Made by a program: the position numbers and the translations under genes
Notes under the pieces: generated by a model
Databases searched by the model: none
Told to the model about the DNA's origin: nothing
What the model saw: the letters and a program-made list of their open reading frames with translations, nothing else
Assembly (NCBI RefSeq): GCF_016097555.1
Contig: NC_054704.1
Location: 44,942,937-45,006,936, forward strand
Direction of reading: 5' to 3'
From: Gigantopelta aegis
Lineage: Eukaryota; Mollusca; Gastropoda; Neomphalida; Peltospiridae
Length of the DNA: 64,000 nucleotides
In this document: piece after piece, positions 24,296 through 38,300 of the stretch
Numbering within the stretch: position 1 is the first letter of the stretch
Layout: each line of letters starts with the position of its first letter

Positions 24296-24830
24296 CTGGT
24301 ATGAGGCAGTTGTCTCAAGCAGCAATTGTCACCAAGTCACACTTATGAATTAATTACATTCAACAACACAGTTAATATTCAAATGGTTACGTAGGAATCA
24401 AAATACACATCAGTTTAGCCAATGTGCAGACAGGCACAAGGCAGTTATCACAAGCAGTCACAGTTATACATTAATTATTACAATAAATGTTCATCTGGTT
24501 ACTAGGCAATCCTCAACAACACAGTTCATGTTAAATTAGTCAAGTAGGAATAAATTATCACGAACAGCAGTTGTCATCAACAGTATGAATGAAACACATC
24601 AGTGCAATACAACTGTTGTTGAGGATAACCTCGCAACCATATGACAATGTTTTGTAATTAATGCATAAGTGTGACTTGATGACAATTACTGCTTGTGATA
24701 ACTGCCTTGTACCTGTCTGCACATTGCCTAAACCGATGTGTACTTTGATTCCTACTTAACCGTTTGAACATTAACTGTGTTGTTGACAATTGCCTCACAA
24801 CCATATGAACATGTTTTGTAATTACAATGC
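24296..24830. mobile_element. Long inverted repeat / fold-back element
   Basis: The left arm at about 24,300-24,545 and right arm at about 24,600-24,830 are inverted copies of each other over more than 200 bp (e.g. caatgtgcagacaggcacaa against ttgtacctgtctgcacattg; aaggcagttatcacaagcag against ctgcttgtgataactgcctt). Each arm also contains two related halves with 'caacaacacagtt'. Confidence 0.75.
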
Positions 24831-25139
24831 TGTGCAGATTTGTTATGTAACTACATATGACTTATAGTACAATTTTTGAAAGTAGTTAAATTAATGTTTC
24901 AAGGAATAAATTAGATGGAGCTGACAATCATTATAACATTTTAGATTTACATGTATAAAATATTTTCAACAGCCGGTTTAACTTTCAAATTGTTTTTCCC
25001 CATTTCTTTGTGTGTCTATTCACCTTTCCCCAGAACTTGCTATAAAAGATTAATATAAATATTATGAAAGATTAATGAAACTATTATAATCAATGATTTT
25101 TTAGGTTGTGGGGTTGGGCATGTTAATTACAAGACATTT

Positions 25140-25530
25140 ATATTATATTTTTTTTTTTTTTTAATTAAATAAAAGTCCTAAAATAACTAATAACCAGTAA
25201 TTATAGCTAAAAAAAAAAAAAAAATTAAAACAAAAAGAAGAGTAAAAATTAATAATGAATAAATAAATAAATAAATAAAACCCTTAAAATAACTAATGAC
25301 CTACAATGATAATTAAACTAAGATTTTTTTTAAAGAAAAAAAAGAAGAGAAAAACCTTTGAAACACATGTAAGCAATGGCCTGTAATAATAATATTTAAC
25401 AAAAATACTAATAATTTTTAAAAAAGTAAATAAATGAAGGCCTTAAAATAAGTAATGACCTGTACTGACAATCATTATTTTTCTAATAATAATAAAAAAG
25501 AATAATACACCCCAAAACTTGAATGTGATA
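25140..25530. repeat. Diverged AT-rich tandem repeat
   Basis: Four irregular units share 'cttaaaataactaatgacct' and are separated by A-rich and (AATA)n stretches. The neighbouring stretches 24,831-25,139 and 25,531-25,960 show nothing recognisable. Confidence 0.6.
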
Positions 25531-25964
25531 TTATTATTAATAATGCATATAATGCAACCCACACAAAGCACATATATAGAAACATAAATAACAAAATAAA
25601 TAATCAATTCCATTCAGTTCAACAATATTTCTTTTTATTGCTTGATACGAATAATTCTCGTTCCGCAATATTTTCATTCCGCATTTTCGATGTGCCAGGA
25701 TAAAAATAGCTTTCAAATGTTTAAATGTGTCATCTTCAAACATCTAATCCTGGAAAGGTTACCAAAGGTATTGTACTTAATATTTTTGTCTGAAATTTAT
25801 TAAAATATGTTGTTGTACGTGTTGAGGCTCTTAAATAAAGCACATATGGCTGATTTTATTAAATCGTGATTGCAAATGGAAAATTCGATCCAATGGATAA
25901 ACGTTACGGCACAGCAATAAACATCACAATAATAAATATAGTGCCGGAGACGTTTATCTTGATG

Positions 25965-26105
25965 AACTAGTGCTACCCTCTCTGTGAAAGTGAATTTAAA
26001 AGATCCCTTTCTGCTAATTGAAACATAGTGGGTTTCCATTGTGTCATAACAACTAAATATTTAATGGATCAATGGGTTCTAGTGGTGTCATTAAACACAA
26101 CAAAT
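25965..26105 (+). mobile_element. SINE fragment
   Basis: aaaagatccctttctgctaa and ttctagtggtgtcattaaac with a deletion between them. Old. Confidence 0.6.
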
Positions 26106-26320
26106 GTCTTTTAACTTTATTCAAGTTATGTTACTATGTAGATGCTGAAATAATCCTTCAAAGAATATGTCACCTATTGCTGTACAGTGAAACAGGATTT
26201 CTACACCTGAGATAATGTACAGAGGGTGTAACAGTCTTTTCCCTATATATTTATCAATCCAATTACCTGCAACTTTTAGCCAAAGAAACTTTCATTGCAA
26301 AATTGCATTGCAGAACAATT

Positions 26321-27129
26321 TTAAATCTGCACACCCTAGTTCCATCCAGCGAAAATAAATTATAATTTGGTTAATCTACAAACCTGTAACACACTTGGAT
26401 CACGTTTTTATCAAATGGAGTGAAAAAGCACATTTTATATCGATAAATACCATGGGAATCCCCATGTCCCAATTGCTTGAAATAATTTTGAAAGTTAGTA
26501 TTCTGATGTCACCGGTAGATGTCGCTCGAAGCACAACAATGCCTACGTCATGACAAATTTCACAGACTTGGAGGTGCGTTCGTTTACCTCTCCTGGACAT
26601 GTTCCAACTGTTCTGTCCTGGTTGTATCCCCTCTCCAGATATCGTAAGACTTAGCAAAATTATTGGTTTTAAGGGTTTGTAACGTTTTGTATTGAGACAC
26701 TTACTTGTCTGAACTTTATTGTTACTGAAAATGTTCACGAACTGTGAAGAAAAATCTCACAAATGAACAACAACAAATCGGATGTTGATTGTGCGAACCG
26801 TGCACGAGAAAACAAACCGAACGAAAATGATAACGGTCACGTGATATACCAACGTCTGTGACATTGAAATGGAAATAGCCCCTCTAAAAATAGATTGGAC
26901 CTCGCTTGCTTAACGGTTTTTTCTCGACAACACGTCTTATGAAAAAATGCATTTCGTGGTTTTACAAACATCAGGATTACCAAAAAGCACTTCAGGTGAA
27001 TGGAAATGTGTATTCTAAATAATAAAATGTAAGTAAAGTGCAATTTTATTTGTGAAAAATGGGGTTTAATAGCGAAAAACAACGCCGTAATGGTTAACAA
27101 ATAGCCATAACTAGGGTGTGTCCCTTTAA
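26321..27129. mobile_element. TTAA-flanked element, long form (809 bp)
   Basis: The left end TTAAATCTGCACACCCTAGT and right end (inverted TTAAAGGGACACACCCTAGT) match the short copies at 7,300 and 51,105. Shared motifs include ggttaatctacaaacctgta and gaaatgg near cagacttgg/ctgtgac. About 450 bp of extra interior is present, with no transposase frame that I recognise. Confidence 0.7.
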
Positions 27130-28084
27130 TCATATCATGTCATTCATTTAAAGGAGGGGACAATCAAGACATTTGACCTGGTATGCGTATTCAACGATAT
27201 ATAATGCACATTATTGCTTAATATCAACAAATATAATCGTATAGTTAATAAAACGGTTAAATGTGACGGCTATTGTATATAACGGGCACAGCCATTTTGT
27301 ACCATCCCAGTGAATACGCCCTCTGGCAAGCTGGTGGTTACATAATGCCTAACATGTCACGTCAGGAATTGGCCTTCGAACTGAAGAAACAAAACATACC
27401 TGATTTTTGCGGATGCATCGCAATATTCTGTAATAATAGTCATCCCAGTAAGCCAGCAACAATTATATATTATATTTAATACAAAATAAACCACCATTGT
27501 CAAAGTGTTGAAATAACTGTATTATGGTTTGTACATAAATTAACCCATGTACTGAAATAATAATCAGAGTGTTTTCTTAGTTAATTGGTCATTTCTTTCC
27601 GTGGCCTGTACCTGTAGTTCCTGATTGCAGATGTATATTTAGACGGTCCCCAGACACTGTGTCTAGACATACTAAAAAGACGTGTTGCTTTTATTAAGAT
27701 CACAGGGTATTATGTGTTAACCGCACGGACACCCCCTCTAATCGTAGTAATCGATCAGCCGTCTTGCTTCATTATTGTAAGTAATTCTGTAAAACCCTTG
27801 ATTAAGTAGACTTTCCCATCTAAAATCACAAAACTGACCAATTACGTAGTCCCAAAGAAAAGAAAATTATCACTTGGGTATCGTGAGTGGTCGTTTTTGC
27901 TCGAACGTAGCATACCAATAGGCTTAATAATATGCATTTTTTTCTTTGGATTTTTTAAAAAAGAAAAATATTATAACTCCATTTCGTTCTATTGATACAA
28001 ATTGAAATATATTTAGTTAAATAGTTTATTATACTATCAAGTCATTTATGTTGTTTTACAAGTCAGGTTGATGAAAGCGAAGCG

Positions 28085-28205
28085 CCTTGTTATAAATTAG
28101 AGCATTTGTTTACACTGCATAGAGCAGACGGACTGAGCTGACGTCACTTCGCCCCAAGCTATACCACTGGACGTTACAAAAACGAAACAAAATGGCTGCC
28201 CCCAG
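28085..28205 (+). promoter_or_regulatory. Candidate CNOT7 promoter / non-coding first exon
   Basis: A CpG-enriched patch contains a perfect palindromic CRE, TGACGTCA, at 28,139-28,146, a TATAAAT-like sequence near 28,090, and AACAAAATGGCTGCC (YY1-like) at about 28,186-28,200. CNOT7's first coding exon has an upstream splice acceptor at 32,300, so an upstream non-coding exon is required; this is the best candidate. The alternative is a start near 22.2-23.0 kb, closer to the VPS37A promoter. Confidence 0.4.
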
Positions 28206-28299
28206 TTAGCAGGAATAATCATGTTTTTTTATTAACTCTAAAATTACGCGTTTTTCATTTGTTAAAGTGTCAGTATGTGTTGGTGGTCTGGGTATGCAT

Positions 28300-30630
28300 C
28301 TTTCCAAAACATAAATCTCTTGTTTGAGTTTACTCTACCATTTGAGTTTAAACTATCATTCAGTCTCTCCTTCTTTTTTTTAAACATCAAACTACGTTTA
28401 GGAATATATAAAAAAAAAAATCCTCAGCAGCTTATTTTTATGATTTGTGAAAGAAAGCAACAAATTCTACATTTGCAGACTTCATTTAGGAACCTGTGAC
28501 CTGAATGGCCACAAATTCATCTGTTTTATTGTGAAAAATCAATGTTGTTCCTGAGGCCATGATGTTGAAGATTCCATACTTTTTATATTATTTTGCCACC
28601 TCAAGAACAGACAATGCTAGACCTACTTGGCTAGGTTAAATCACTTAAATATCAACATCTTAAATATTTTAAGAGTTCAGTTTGTTAACGTTGTGCTAAA
28701 CTTTATCACTTAGAAGATGCAGGAGGCACTGTCATTAATATTTAATGCTCAGCGAGTCTGCTGCAGTGTTGTTTAAGTGCACATTTAGTTTAAATAATAT
28801 TTTATTTTGTGGGTGGTAGTAGTTACTTTCTAAATGGCAAGATCGAACAAAATGCAACATTGGACTTTGGAGAAAATAAATTATTTGTGAATTCAGTAAC
28901 TGGTGGTATGATGAGAAAGCTACTTATGTCTAGTTTCCAAAACTGTTTACAGTTCTTAGCCATTCAAAAGTTATGCCTATTTTAGTTAGTTATTTTTACT
29001 TCAACAATCTTGAGTAACTTTTTTGTCAAAAATAAATACCTTTTTAGAAAGATGGGGCATTTCATGGTATTTGGTCCATAACTATGAAAATAAAAAGTAT
29101 GACATTACATGGAAACTTTACATCATATGAAAGTAAACGTCATAAGGGTCTTGAATATATGTAAAATTTAGGCAGGTACACTACACCAGGGAGACTGTAA
29201 GGATTTTTTGCCAAAACATAAAAAAAAAATTGTGACAAGATGTGACATTTAGGGTTTTTTTCAATATCTTTATTAAAAATCCACAATGAAAAAAATCTTT
29301 ACTATAGACATAGATACCTTCATACACCTTGTAACTTACTAGACCGTAAAAAAAAAGTATTTAGAAGATATATTAAACAACTTTAAATAGCAAAACGTAC
29401 TTAATATATTTTGCTAAATTTTTCACTTTTAAATATTAAAAGTAATTAGTAGTAACTAAATAAAAAATGAACTTGTAATTCCCGCTGTTACCGAAAATAT
29501 TATTTTTCAATTTTTTTATGCCGAAGCAAGTGTTTTCTTTTTTTCAATCCATATGATCAACTAAAAGTTTGGAAGTATTAATAGCTTATAAATGTTTTTC
29601 ATTTTTTTTAAATTATTATTGTATAAATCTAGTAATGTTCAGAGGAACATAAATTTGTGCCATTGTACATCCAAATAGTTTGTGTGATAAAACCCACTTG
29701 AAAAATGTCATATGCATATGTATATTTTAATTAAATAAGCTAAAATCGTTTATGTAACATGAACATCTGCAAATCAAAGGAATTACAGCTACTAATTGGA
29801 CCAATAAAATGTCTATAGGAGAATGAGAGGTGTTATAGCCTGATCACTTTGTAATTGTCTTATCAAATGGCAGACTAAGAGTAATTAATTTACTTCACAT
29901 GTTAGTGTTACTTAAAACCCAGGGGCAGTGGGGGCAGTTGTAATAACTGTGAAATTTTAAATAGCAACAAGAAATATATTTTTTAACTTTGTATTTGCTT
30001 AATACACATATTCCTTATTCCTTTTTATAAGCCCAATTCATTGCCTGTTCAATATCATTTATATTAAACTGTTCTACAGTCAAAATGCCTCTTGTTTGTT
30101 CAGAAAACTAAAAGATGCTACAGAGAACACCAAAAGAAAAATAGATATGGTCATCATGTTAAAAAAAAGAACACAATATGGATGTTTTCATTCATCCACC
30201 AGTTATCTCCAAATGTACATAGTATTGGTAGTTCATGATACTGAACATATCAATGAAACTGATGTGTTGATTCATGTTCATCATCCAACTCCAGTGTCCT
30301 CAACATGCACATACAAATACATGAAACTTGAAAGTTTGGATTACATTCTAAACATAATCCAGTTGGATCAGAGAAATTTAGAGATTTTTTCACACTAGAT
30401 AAAAATAAAATTTGGCACACTGTTATTGGTGTTGATGTATGAGATACAGTGAATACTAAACCAGAACATTTAAAGTAATATATATTATAGGTGTTCAAAA
30501 ATTGTTTGGATAATTTCACCTTGATTATATATTTATAAACATTCATACAGCACTTGTAAAGCTGTTAATGCTTCAATACAGGCAAAATATGTACAAGTTT
30601 GAATATCAAGATAAAAAAAATATATAACAA
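28300..30630. other. Probable CNOT7 intron 1, no recognised feature
   Basis: AT-rich sequence with A and T runs. Short open frames here show no family resemblance and have no convincing splice borders. Confidence 0.5.
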
Positions 30631-30634
30631 TGAC

Positions 30635-30988
30635 CTGTGAATTTATTTTTTATTAAAAACATAATTTCTGAATGATGCATTTGATATTTATGTTATTTAT
30701 TTATTTATATGTATCTTAGCTTGATTCAGTAACACTAGTTCCAATATTGGATACCTAGCACAATTTTTTTTTTTTTTAAATGGAGTCATTTTAAAAGCAT
30801 ATATTAGACAATTGATATGGAGTTACATTAAATATTTTTATGCAACAGTGTAAAGGAACCCATCAGCTACAATACCCAACCAAAAGTAAGTTGATATATA
30901 TGATAAAAACTTAATTCAATATAAACAATTGTATAAAAGTGGCTAACATGTCTCTCCATTACCGCATGATCTTGTAAGTAATTGTCAT

Positions 30989-31070
<82 letters not shown>

Positions 31071-31690
31071 CTTGGATATACAGTGTTCAGTTGATCCAAA
31101 TCAATATATCAACAAACCACTGATCAATGTTAAATTTTAATTTTACTATCTGTTTATTGACATATAAATTCCATTTGGACTATGAAATGGACTTTTTAAG
31201 AATGAATATGTAATGTCACTAAATGTGCGGTCTGTTACTTTTTAAATGTGTTCCTCTATCATCCTATGTGTTGAGTGAGTCATTAAATAAGACCCTTCTT
31301 CCTTCCCTCCATAACCCTGAATTTATTTTTATTAAAAATATGTTTATATTATTGTTTTATACTTATCTTAGCTTGATTTCTGTTGTACTATTTCCATTAT
31401 TGGATACCTAGTACAGCAAATATAAATTAAAAAATGGCAAGTCATTTTATGCCATTTACCTTTTAATTTTATGTCCCACTGTTAACAAATTAAAAAACAA
31501 ACATTTATGATACTTAAAACATAGTTGCATTAATTATTTTTATGTAGCAGTGTAAAGGAACCTATAACTTATCGGTACAAAGCCAATCCAAAAGTAAATT
31601 GCTACATAGACAAAAACTACATTTAATATGAGCTGTTTTATATATAAAAATGGCTCAAATGTCCCTCTGTTACCACTTGATGCATTGCCT
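30635..31690. repeat. Direct duplication of about 350 bp with a (TA)n tract between
   Basis: 30,635-30,985 and 31,315-31,690 share ordered blocks: tcttagcttgatt, attggatacctag, agtgtaaaggaacc, ccaaaagtaa, and 'catgtctctccattacc' against 'atgtccctctgttacc'. Identity is moderate, so the duplication or the two insertions are old. A (TA)n microsatellite fills about 30,998-31,062. Confidence 0.65.
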
Positions 31691-32388
31691 AATGCATTTG
31701 ATTAACATAGATGGCTGCTGAATGATAAGTACTGATGTCGTACAGAAAATCAATAATGAAATGTTTATAGTGTAATAATGTATGGAGGTAGTACTAATCC
31801 AAATAACTTCCAGCTGGGTCAAAGTTCGAGGTGCATCCAACTTTTGATAGAGAATTGAACACCACAAATCCTGTGATTGCTGATAAATGTGAGTGTGTTG
31901 GTTGTGAAAAAAAAAGGTTTCACCTGGGCTAAAAATGTATGAAATTTTATTTCATCTAGTACCACTGTGTCAAGTACTTGGAACATGTATGGGGTACCTG
32001 TAAAAAAAAGTACTCAAATTTTGTGTGGAACTAGGGTAGTCATAGACACTACCCGTTATCTCAGAAATGAGCAGCTTAACCCCCAATTTTTCTGATTCAC
32101 TTTAAGGGTGAGGGGTGGTAGTATATATATTCATACACTGCAGGTAGGAGTTTTAGCAAAAATATGTTACTATTGTCGTCTATGGGATTTGATTTGGTAG
32201 TATACACCCTGGATTTCTGAACATTAGGTAGATTTGCTACATACATTTTATTAATTAATTGAACATTTTCACAGTTTTACTCTTCTTTTGTTTTTGTCAG
32301 ATCAACTTGGAGAAATCTGTATTGTATGGTATCATATTGATATCAAAGAGGTGTGCTTATTGGTGAGACTGCACGTTATGTTGGAAGA

Positions 32389-35300
32389 ATGCCGTCTGTG
32401 GCACAAACAAATATTGCTAGCATTCGAGATGTTTGGGCACACAACCTGGAAGAAGAATTCCGGAATGTCAGACAAATTGTACAGAAGTACAGCTACATTG
32501 CCATGGTATATATATTATATATTATCCACATAGTTCAAGAGATACAGGGAAATATAACCAGAGTACAACAAATGACGTAATTTTGGAAAGCAGCATCATA
32601 ATATAATGTAGCTTCCCCAGTCTTAGCTCTGTGTGATGGCTTAACAAATTGACGTCACTTCTAGTTATGTTTGAAACATTTTGACATGGTCCTTGTTATT
32701 CATAAAAATAATACTGTGGTAATAAAGAAATTATTACACTCGCATGTGAATGGATTAAACTTTATTATCCTCCTTATTACTTAAGGTTGAAATTGTTGGT
32801 ATTATTGGTGTAATTTATCTTCATTTTGCTGTGTATTTAGCATTGAATTTCAAAATTTCTAATTATTCCTAATTTAAACTGGTAAAAAGTAATATTTGTC
32901 TTTCTAAAATTTCAATCTTATTTGTGTTTTAGAAATGTGTTCACTTTTAATAAGGAGATTTGTTTTGTTTTTAGGATACCGAGTTTCCAGGTGTAGTGGC
33001 GCGGCCTATTGGAGAATTCCGCAGTACCACTGAGTATCAGTATCAGATGCTGACATGCAACGTCAATCTTCTGAAGATCATTCAGATTGGTTTCACATTC
33101 ATGGACGAAAATGGAAACAGCCCATCTCCTGTTACCACGTGGCAGTTCAACTTCAAGTTTAATCTTACGTAAGTTTTATACGGAAAAAGTCAATTCCATC
33201 AACCACTCCAAACCCCTCTTAAATTATTAGTTCCCTATCGGTCTAACTGGAGGGGACTACAGATTTTATCTCTGTCCATCTGTCTATCCGTCTGTCCCAC
33301 ATATAGTTTTCCAGATGTTTTTTGGGGTTTTTCACAACTCCTTGTGATGTGTAGCTGAAACATTATGTTCATCATGTACCGTTACAAATCAAGTGTGACT
33401 TTTAGGGCAATTTACCAATTTTTGACAGAGTTATGGCCCTTGAACTTAGGAGATAAAATTTAGTTTTCTTGGCTTTTGTTTTTGCAATGCCTCTAGATAT
33501 TGAGTTGGAATGATATGTATAGCGTTATCATGTTCTGTTACAGATCAAATTTGATTTTAATGGCAATTTACATATTTTTTCAGTTTTGGCTTTTGAATGA
33601 TAAGAAAATATGTTGAGCCTGCTTGGGGACATGTATTGCTTTAGTAGTACTCTCAGAATGCTTGTTTTGTTTTAATAATGTTTTGGAAGTGAGGTCAAGA
33701 GGTATTTAGGACCAAACCATGTTGATGGGTAGTTGTATGTCTTTTTGTCACAAAGCAGTTACAGTGATTTTGCTCCTCTTGTCTAATTTGGCCGTGTGTT
33801 ATTTATGTGAATCCAGGGAGGACATGTATGCGCAAGAGTCAATAGACCTGCTGCGCAAGTCGGGAATCCAGTTTGACAAGCATGAAAAAGATGGAATTGA
33901 GGTTAATGACTTTGCTGAACTTATGATGACCTCCGGAATAGTGCTAAATGATAATGTCAAATGGCTGTCATTTCACAGGTAATTTAAACTTTGTTTTGGG
34001 GTTTTTAAGTATTCTTTCCAGAAAATAGGTAATTAGAATACATGGATAGTTGTTGTGGTTGGGTTTTTTTGCTCCTGTTTAATAATTGCTTCCATGCATT
34101 GGCATTAAACAGACATTTGGGCAAGAAATGTAACATTGTTTTAAGATTGTTGCATATGTATTTGTGGAAGGAAGGAAATGTTTTATTTAATGACGCACTC
34201 AACACATTTTATTTATGGTTATATGGCATCAGACATATGGTTAAGGACCACACAGATATTGAAGGAGGAAACCCACTGTCGCCACTTCATGAACTACTCT
34301 TTTCGATTGGCAGCAAGGGATCTTTTATATGCACCATCTCTTAGACAGGATAGCACATACCACAGCCTTTGATGTACCAGTCGTGGTGCACTGGCTGGAC
34401 CGAGAAATAGCCCAATGGGCCCACTGACGGGGATCGATCCCAAACCGATCATGCACCAAGCGAGCGTTTTACCACTGGGCTACATCTCACCCCATGTATT
34501 TGTCGAAATATTGCTTTATGGCAGCAGAATGATGCTAAAAGATAAAAAATCATTGCCAAATTAAGATTATTATTTTAATTAACTTTTTCAAGGAAATCTT
34601 CGTATCTCAAAATTGGATAAAACAAAATTTGTTCCATTGTGAGCCTGGAGATTTTATTAGCTTTAGAATAGTGGTGTGTTAAATTTATCTGCTTTAAATT
34701 TATCTATAATTATGCATTACAATTGTTTACACCGGCCTTGGTGGCGTAGTGGTTAGGTCATCGGTCTACAGTATGGTAGGTACTGGGTTCGGATCCCAGT
34801 CGAGGCATGGGATTTTTAATCCAGATACCGACTCCAAACCCTGAGTGAGTGCTCCGCAAGGCGCAATGGGTAGGTGTAAACCACTTGAACCGACCAGTGA
34901 TCCATAACTGGTTCAACAAAGGCCATGGTTTGTGCTATTCTGCCTGTGGGAAGCGCAAATAAAAGATCCCTTGCTGCTAATCGGAAAGAGTAGCCCATGT
35001 AGTGGCGACAGCGGGTTTCCTCTCAAAATCTGTGTGGTCCGTAACCATATGTCTGAAGCCATATAACCGTAAATAAAATGTGTTGAGTGCATCATTAAAT
35101 AAAACATTTCTTTCTTTTACAATTGTTTACATCCATTTGTGGAATATATTTAACTTCATATACAAGGATGTGATTGTTCAGCTTATCCGATTTTAGCTTT
35201 TTTGTGTAAAATTATTTTCACTGGATTTGTTCTGAAATGCTAACAAATGACCTTTATATAGGTATGGTACAGAGGTTTCAGCTTTTTAAAATCAGTTCAG

Positions 35301-38300
35301 CTTTTATTTTTAAATGCCTATCACATCCCTGCATATATCATGTAATGGTAAACCAACTACACCATCCAAACTGCTGTTACCAAATAAGAAACTGTGTTAC
35401 TAAGTATTTTTTTTTTTAAATGTATTAATTACATTATATTACATATATTATATTGTTTGCTCGTTTTTAGTGGATTTGACTTTGGTTACATGTTGAAGTT
35501 CCTGACGTGTAACGACCTCCCGAAGGAAGAGTCTGAGTTCTTTGATTTGTTGCGGCTGTTTTTCTGTAACATCTACGATGTGAAGTATCTCATGAAGAGC
35601 TGTAAGAACCTGAAGGGTGGTCTGCAAGAGGTGTCGGAACAGCTTGAGGTTAGTCTGCTTTATTTATAGCCATGGCTCTTGAGACTTGAGTGGGGTTGAG
35701 GGGGAGATACAGCTGAGTGATTGTCCTGGGGCCTAATTCACCAAACTCTCACAACTTTGCGATGTCGCAGTGCAATGCTAAAAGACTTACAAAGAGGATG
35801 CTTTGTTGTCTAACAGAGCCTAAGAGACCTTTGTGAATTAGGCCCCTGGCTCCGTATTCATAAACGTACTTAAGTCAATGTATGATACCTAAATACATAC
35901 TTAAAGTACATAGATAAGTATCATACATTCATTTAAGTACGTTTATGAATATGGAGCCTGGTGTATAGCATTTTGCCAGATTGTTTGCCCATAGATGTTT
36001 TGGTGGGTTTTTTTGGTCCTCTTCAACCAGTGCCTCATGTCTAATATATCAAAGGGCATGGCATACCATATATAGACCTATAAGTTGCATTTTTAGCATT
36101 AAAATGTTATAAAAAAAACTTACAATGTGGGGTGGGGGGTTGGGAAATTAAAAAAAAAAAATGACACAATTTTTATGATGTAGCAATCTGATCTCGGATC
36201 GTATCGACCTCGTAATGATTATGCGGCTCAGTACATTTGGAACGATGCTCATTGAACAAAACATTCTATCTTCCAGAAATAGTTTTATGTTCTGTCCTGC
36301 CTCCCATAAAGTGTATGTAGACCAGACCTGTCAACCCTCCCGGATTCCGCGGGAGTCTCCCGGTATTTGATCAAATCTCCTTTCACCTGTGCGGGAGACA
36401 GTTTCTCCTGTTAAATGACATTTTTGTAAGCATAAAAAAAATCATCCTCTTTTGTCAAAATAACAGAAGGGAAGTAACTCGTTTTTTTCTCATTCGGAAA
36501 ATGTCGACTACTTTCGGTTTCTGAGAATGTAACAGGCCGCATTGTCCCGACTGTTTAACCTTTGCCGAAGTGAGAATTGTGGGATAGCCTATTTATATTG
36601 TTAAAAAAGTACATGGACTTTATAAAATGACGTGTTAACACTGTTATTATAATGTTTGTTGTCATCGTAATGGCTACGAAGCGTGTTGCCGCTAATTCAA
36701 CAGGCTGTGTATTGACATTCAGTGTTGCCATATAAAAAAAAAAAACTATCCAATTTAGTTCTAATAACACCTCTGAATTGTAAATTGTCTTCCCACTGGA
36801 TTACAATGCAACTATGACGAATCTGAACTGCCAGACTCCGAGTTGACAGCTATACACACGATGCATGTTAAAATCACATGTCACAGCAAGACAACGAAAA
36901 GACCAATTAGCTGTATAAACATACTTGTGTCAGTTAATTTTGTATGTTTGTGCAGTAAAATGTTGGTTATAAGGGTACACTTCAAGAAATAATTTTTGTA
37001 CAATTAAAAAATGTGTTTGACATTGACATAAAGTTACTCACGGAAATGGGTATAATTCCGGTATATTTCACACGATGTCCGTAATGAGGTTTTACTTATG
37101 ATTAATGAAAATACAATGTTTATTGCATCATTATAATGATTTTAAATAAGTACCACGCCACCGTTCCTCATTATAGTAAAAACTGACTTTTAATTTATAA
37201 GATTTATATAAATTTGTCTTTGGTACTTAGGTACACTAACCACAAATGATAATGTAACGCAACCTGTAAGGCTGTAAGTGTAATACCGTAAATGTACTAA
37301 TTAATTTTTTTATTTCTTGTTCATGTTCTTAACATTTTTGGATAAAATATTTTAATTTTTTTTAAATATGTATTAAATCATAATAATATTTAAACTTTAA
37401 AAAAAAATGTACAAAAAAACAAAAACAAATTTAATATTTTTTTTTTTTTTTTAATGCCAAGATCTAAGGTTAAGAAGTATATATGACATTATAAAGTATT
37501 CATATAACTTATTGTAATAATGTTTTTTTTAAATCTTGCGATTTTGGGTTAAATTGTGTGAATTTAAAAAATCTCCTACTTTTTGACAAAATCTCCTGCT
37601 TTTTCAACACACACCTCCTGCTTTCTCTTGACTAAAGGTTGACAGGTCTGATGTAGACATGGTTCCTGTTGGTGTGCCAACATTGGGAGAATATGAACAA
37701 CGAAGAATATATATGTTCCAATGTATCGAGACTAGATAAAATTCATGCTGTGTTCAATTTACAGGGGTTTCCGAGTTAGAAAGTAAATTTTAATATTAAA
37801 AGATGTGTAAATCATGGGACAGGTTTTGAGCAAATTCAGGATTACTGAGGGTCCAGTTTTGAGGGCTTCACTGTATTTGATGATTGTAATAAACTAACAG
37901 CATTCGACTTTTGAGTGTTTAGTAAAAAAATAAAAAATCTTATTACCAGTTCTGATAATTGTAACCAAAGTTAAATGAGTGACCTCTATTCTCAACAAGT
38001 ACAGGTAATATTAGGAAATTTACAAAGAGGAATATAATGGAATATAATTTCATTCTAATAACAAATGAAGTATATGCTTTCTATTAAAAAATAAGAATTA
38101 TGTAAGTGAATGTGTACTTAAATGTTACAAATTTGGTTGTTAGACAAAGAGATTTAGTGATTTGTTATATGCACAGTTGGACATTAATATTTTAGTTTGA
38201 CCTATAAATTTATGTCCTGGACTTAGATCAAGGTCGACATACATGTGTATGTAGTGTAATAATCATGCAAAATATGGAACCTGTAGCATTAACTGTCTCC

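Noticed and set aside
30096-30398. 100-codon open frame in CNOT7 intron 1
   Set aside because: No recognisable domain. The overlapping minus-strand frame is just as long, and the composition is like the surrounding intron.
33719-33982. 87-codon frame starting MLMGSCMSF as a separate gene
   Set aside because: Its second half is CNOT7 exon 3 (33,817-33,978). The first part is intron read-through.
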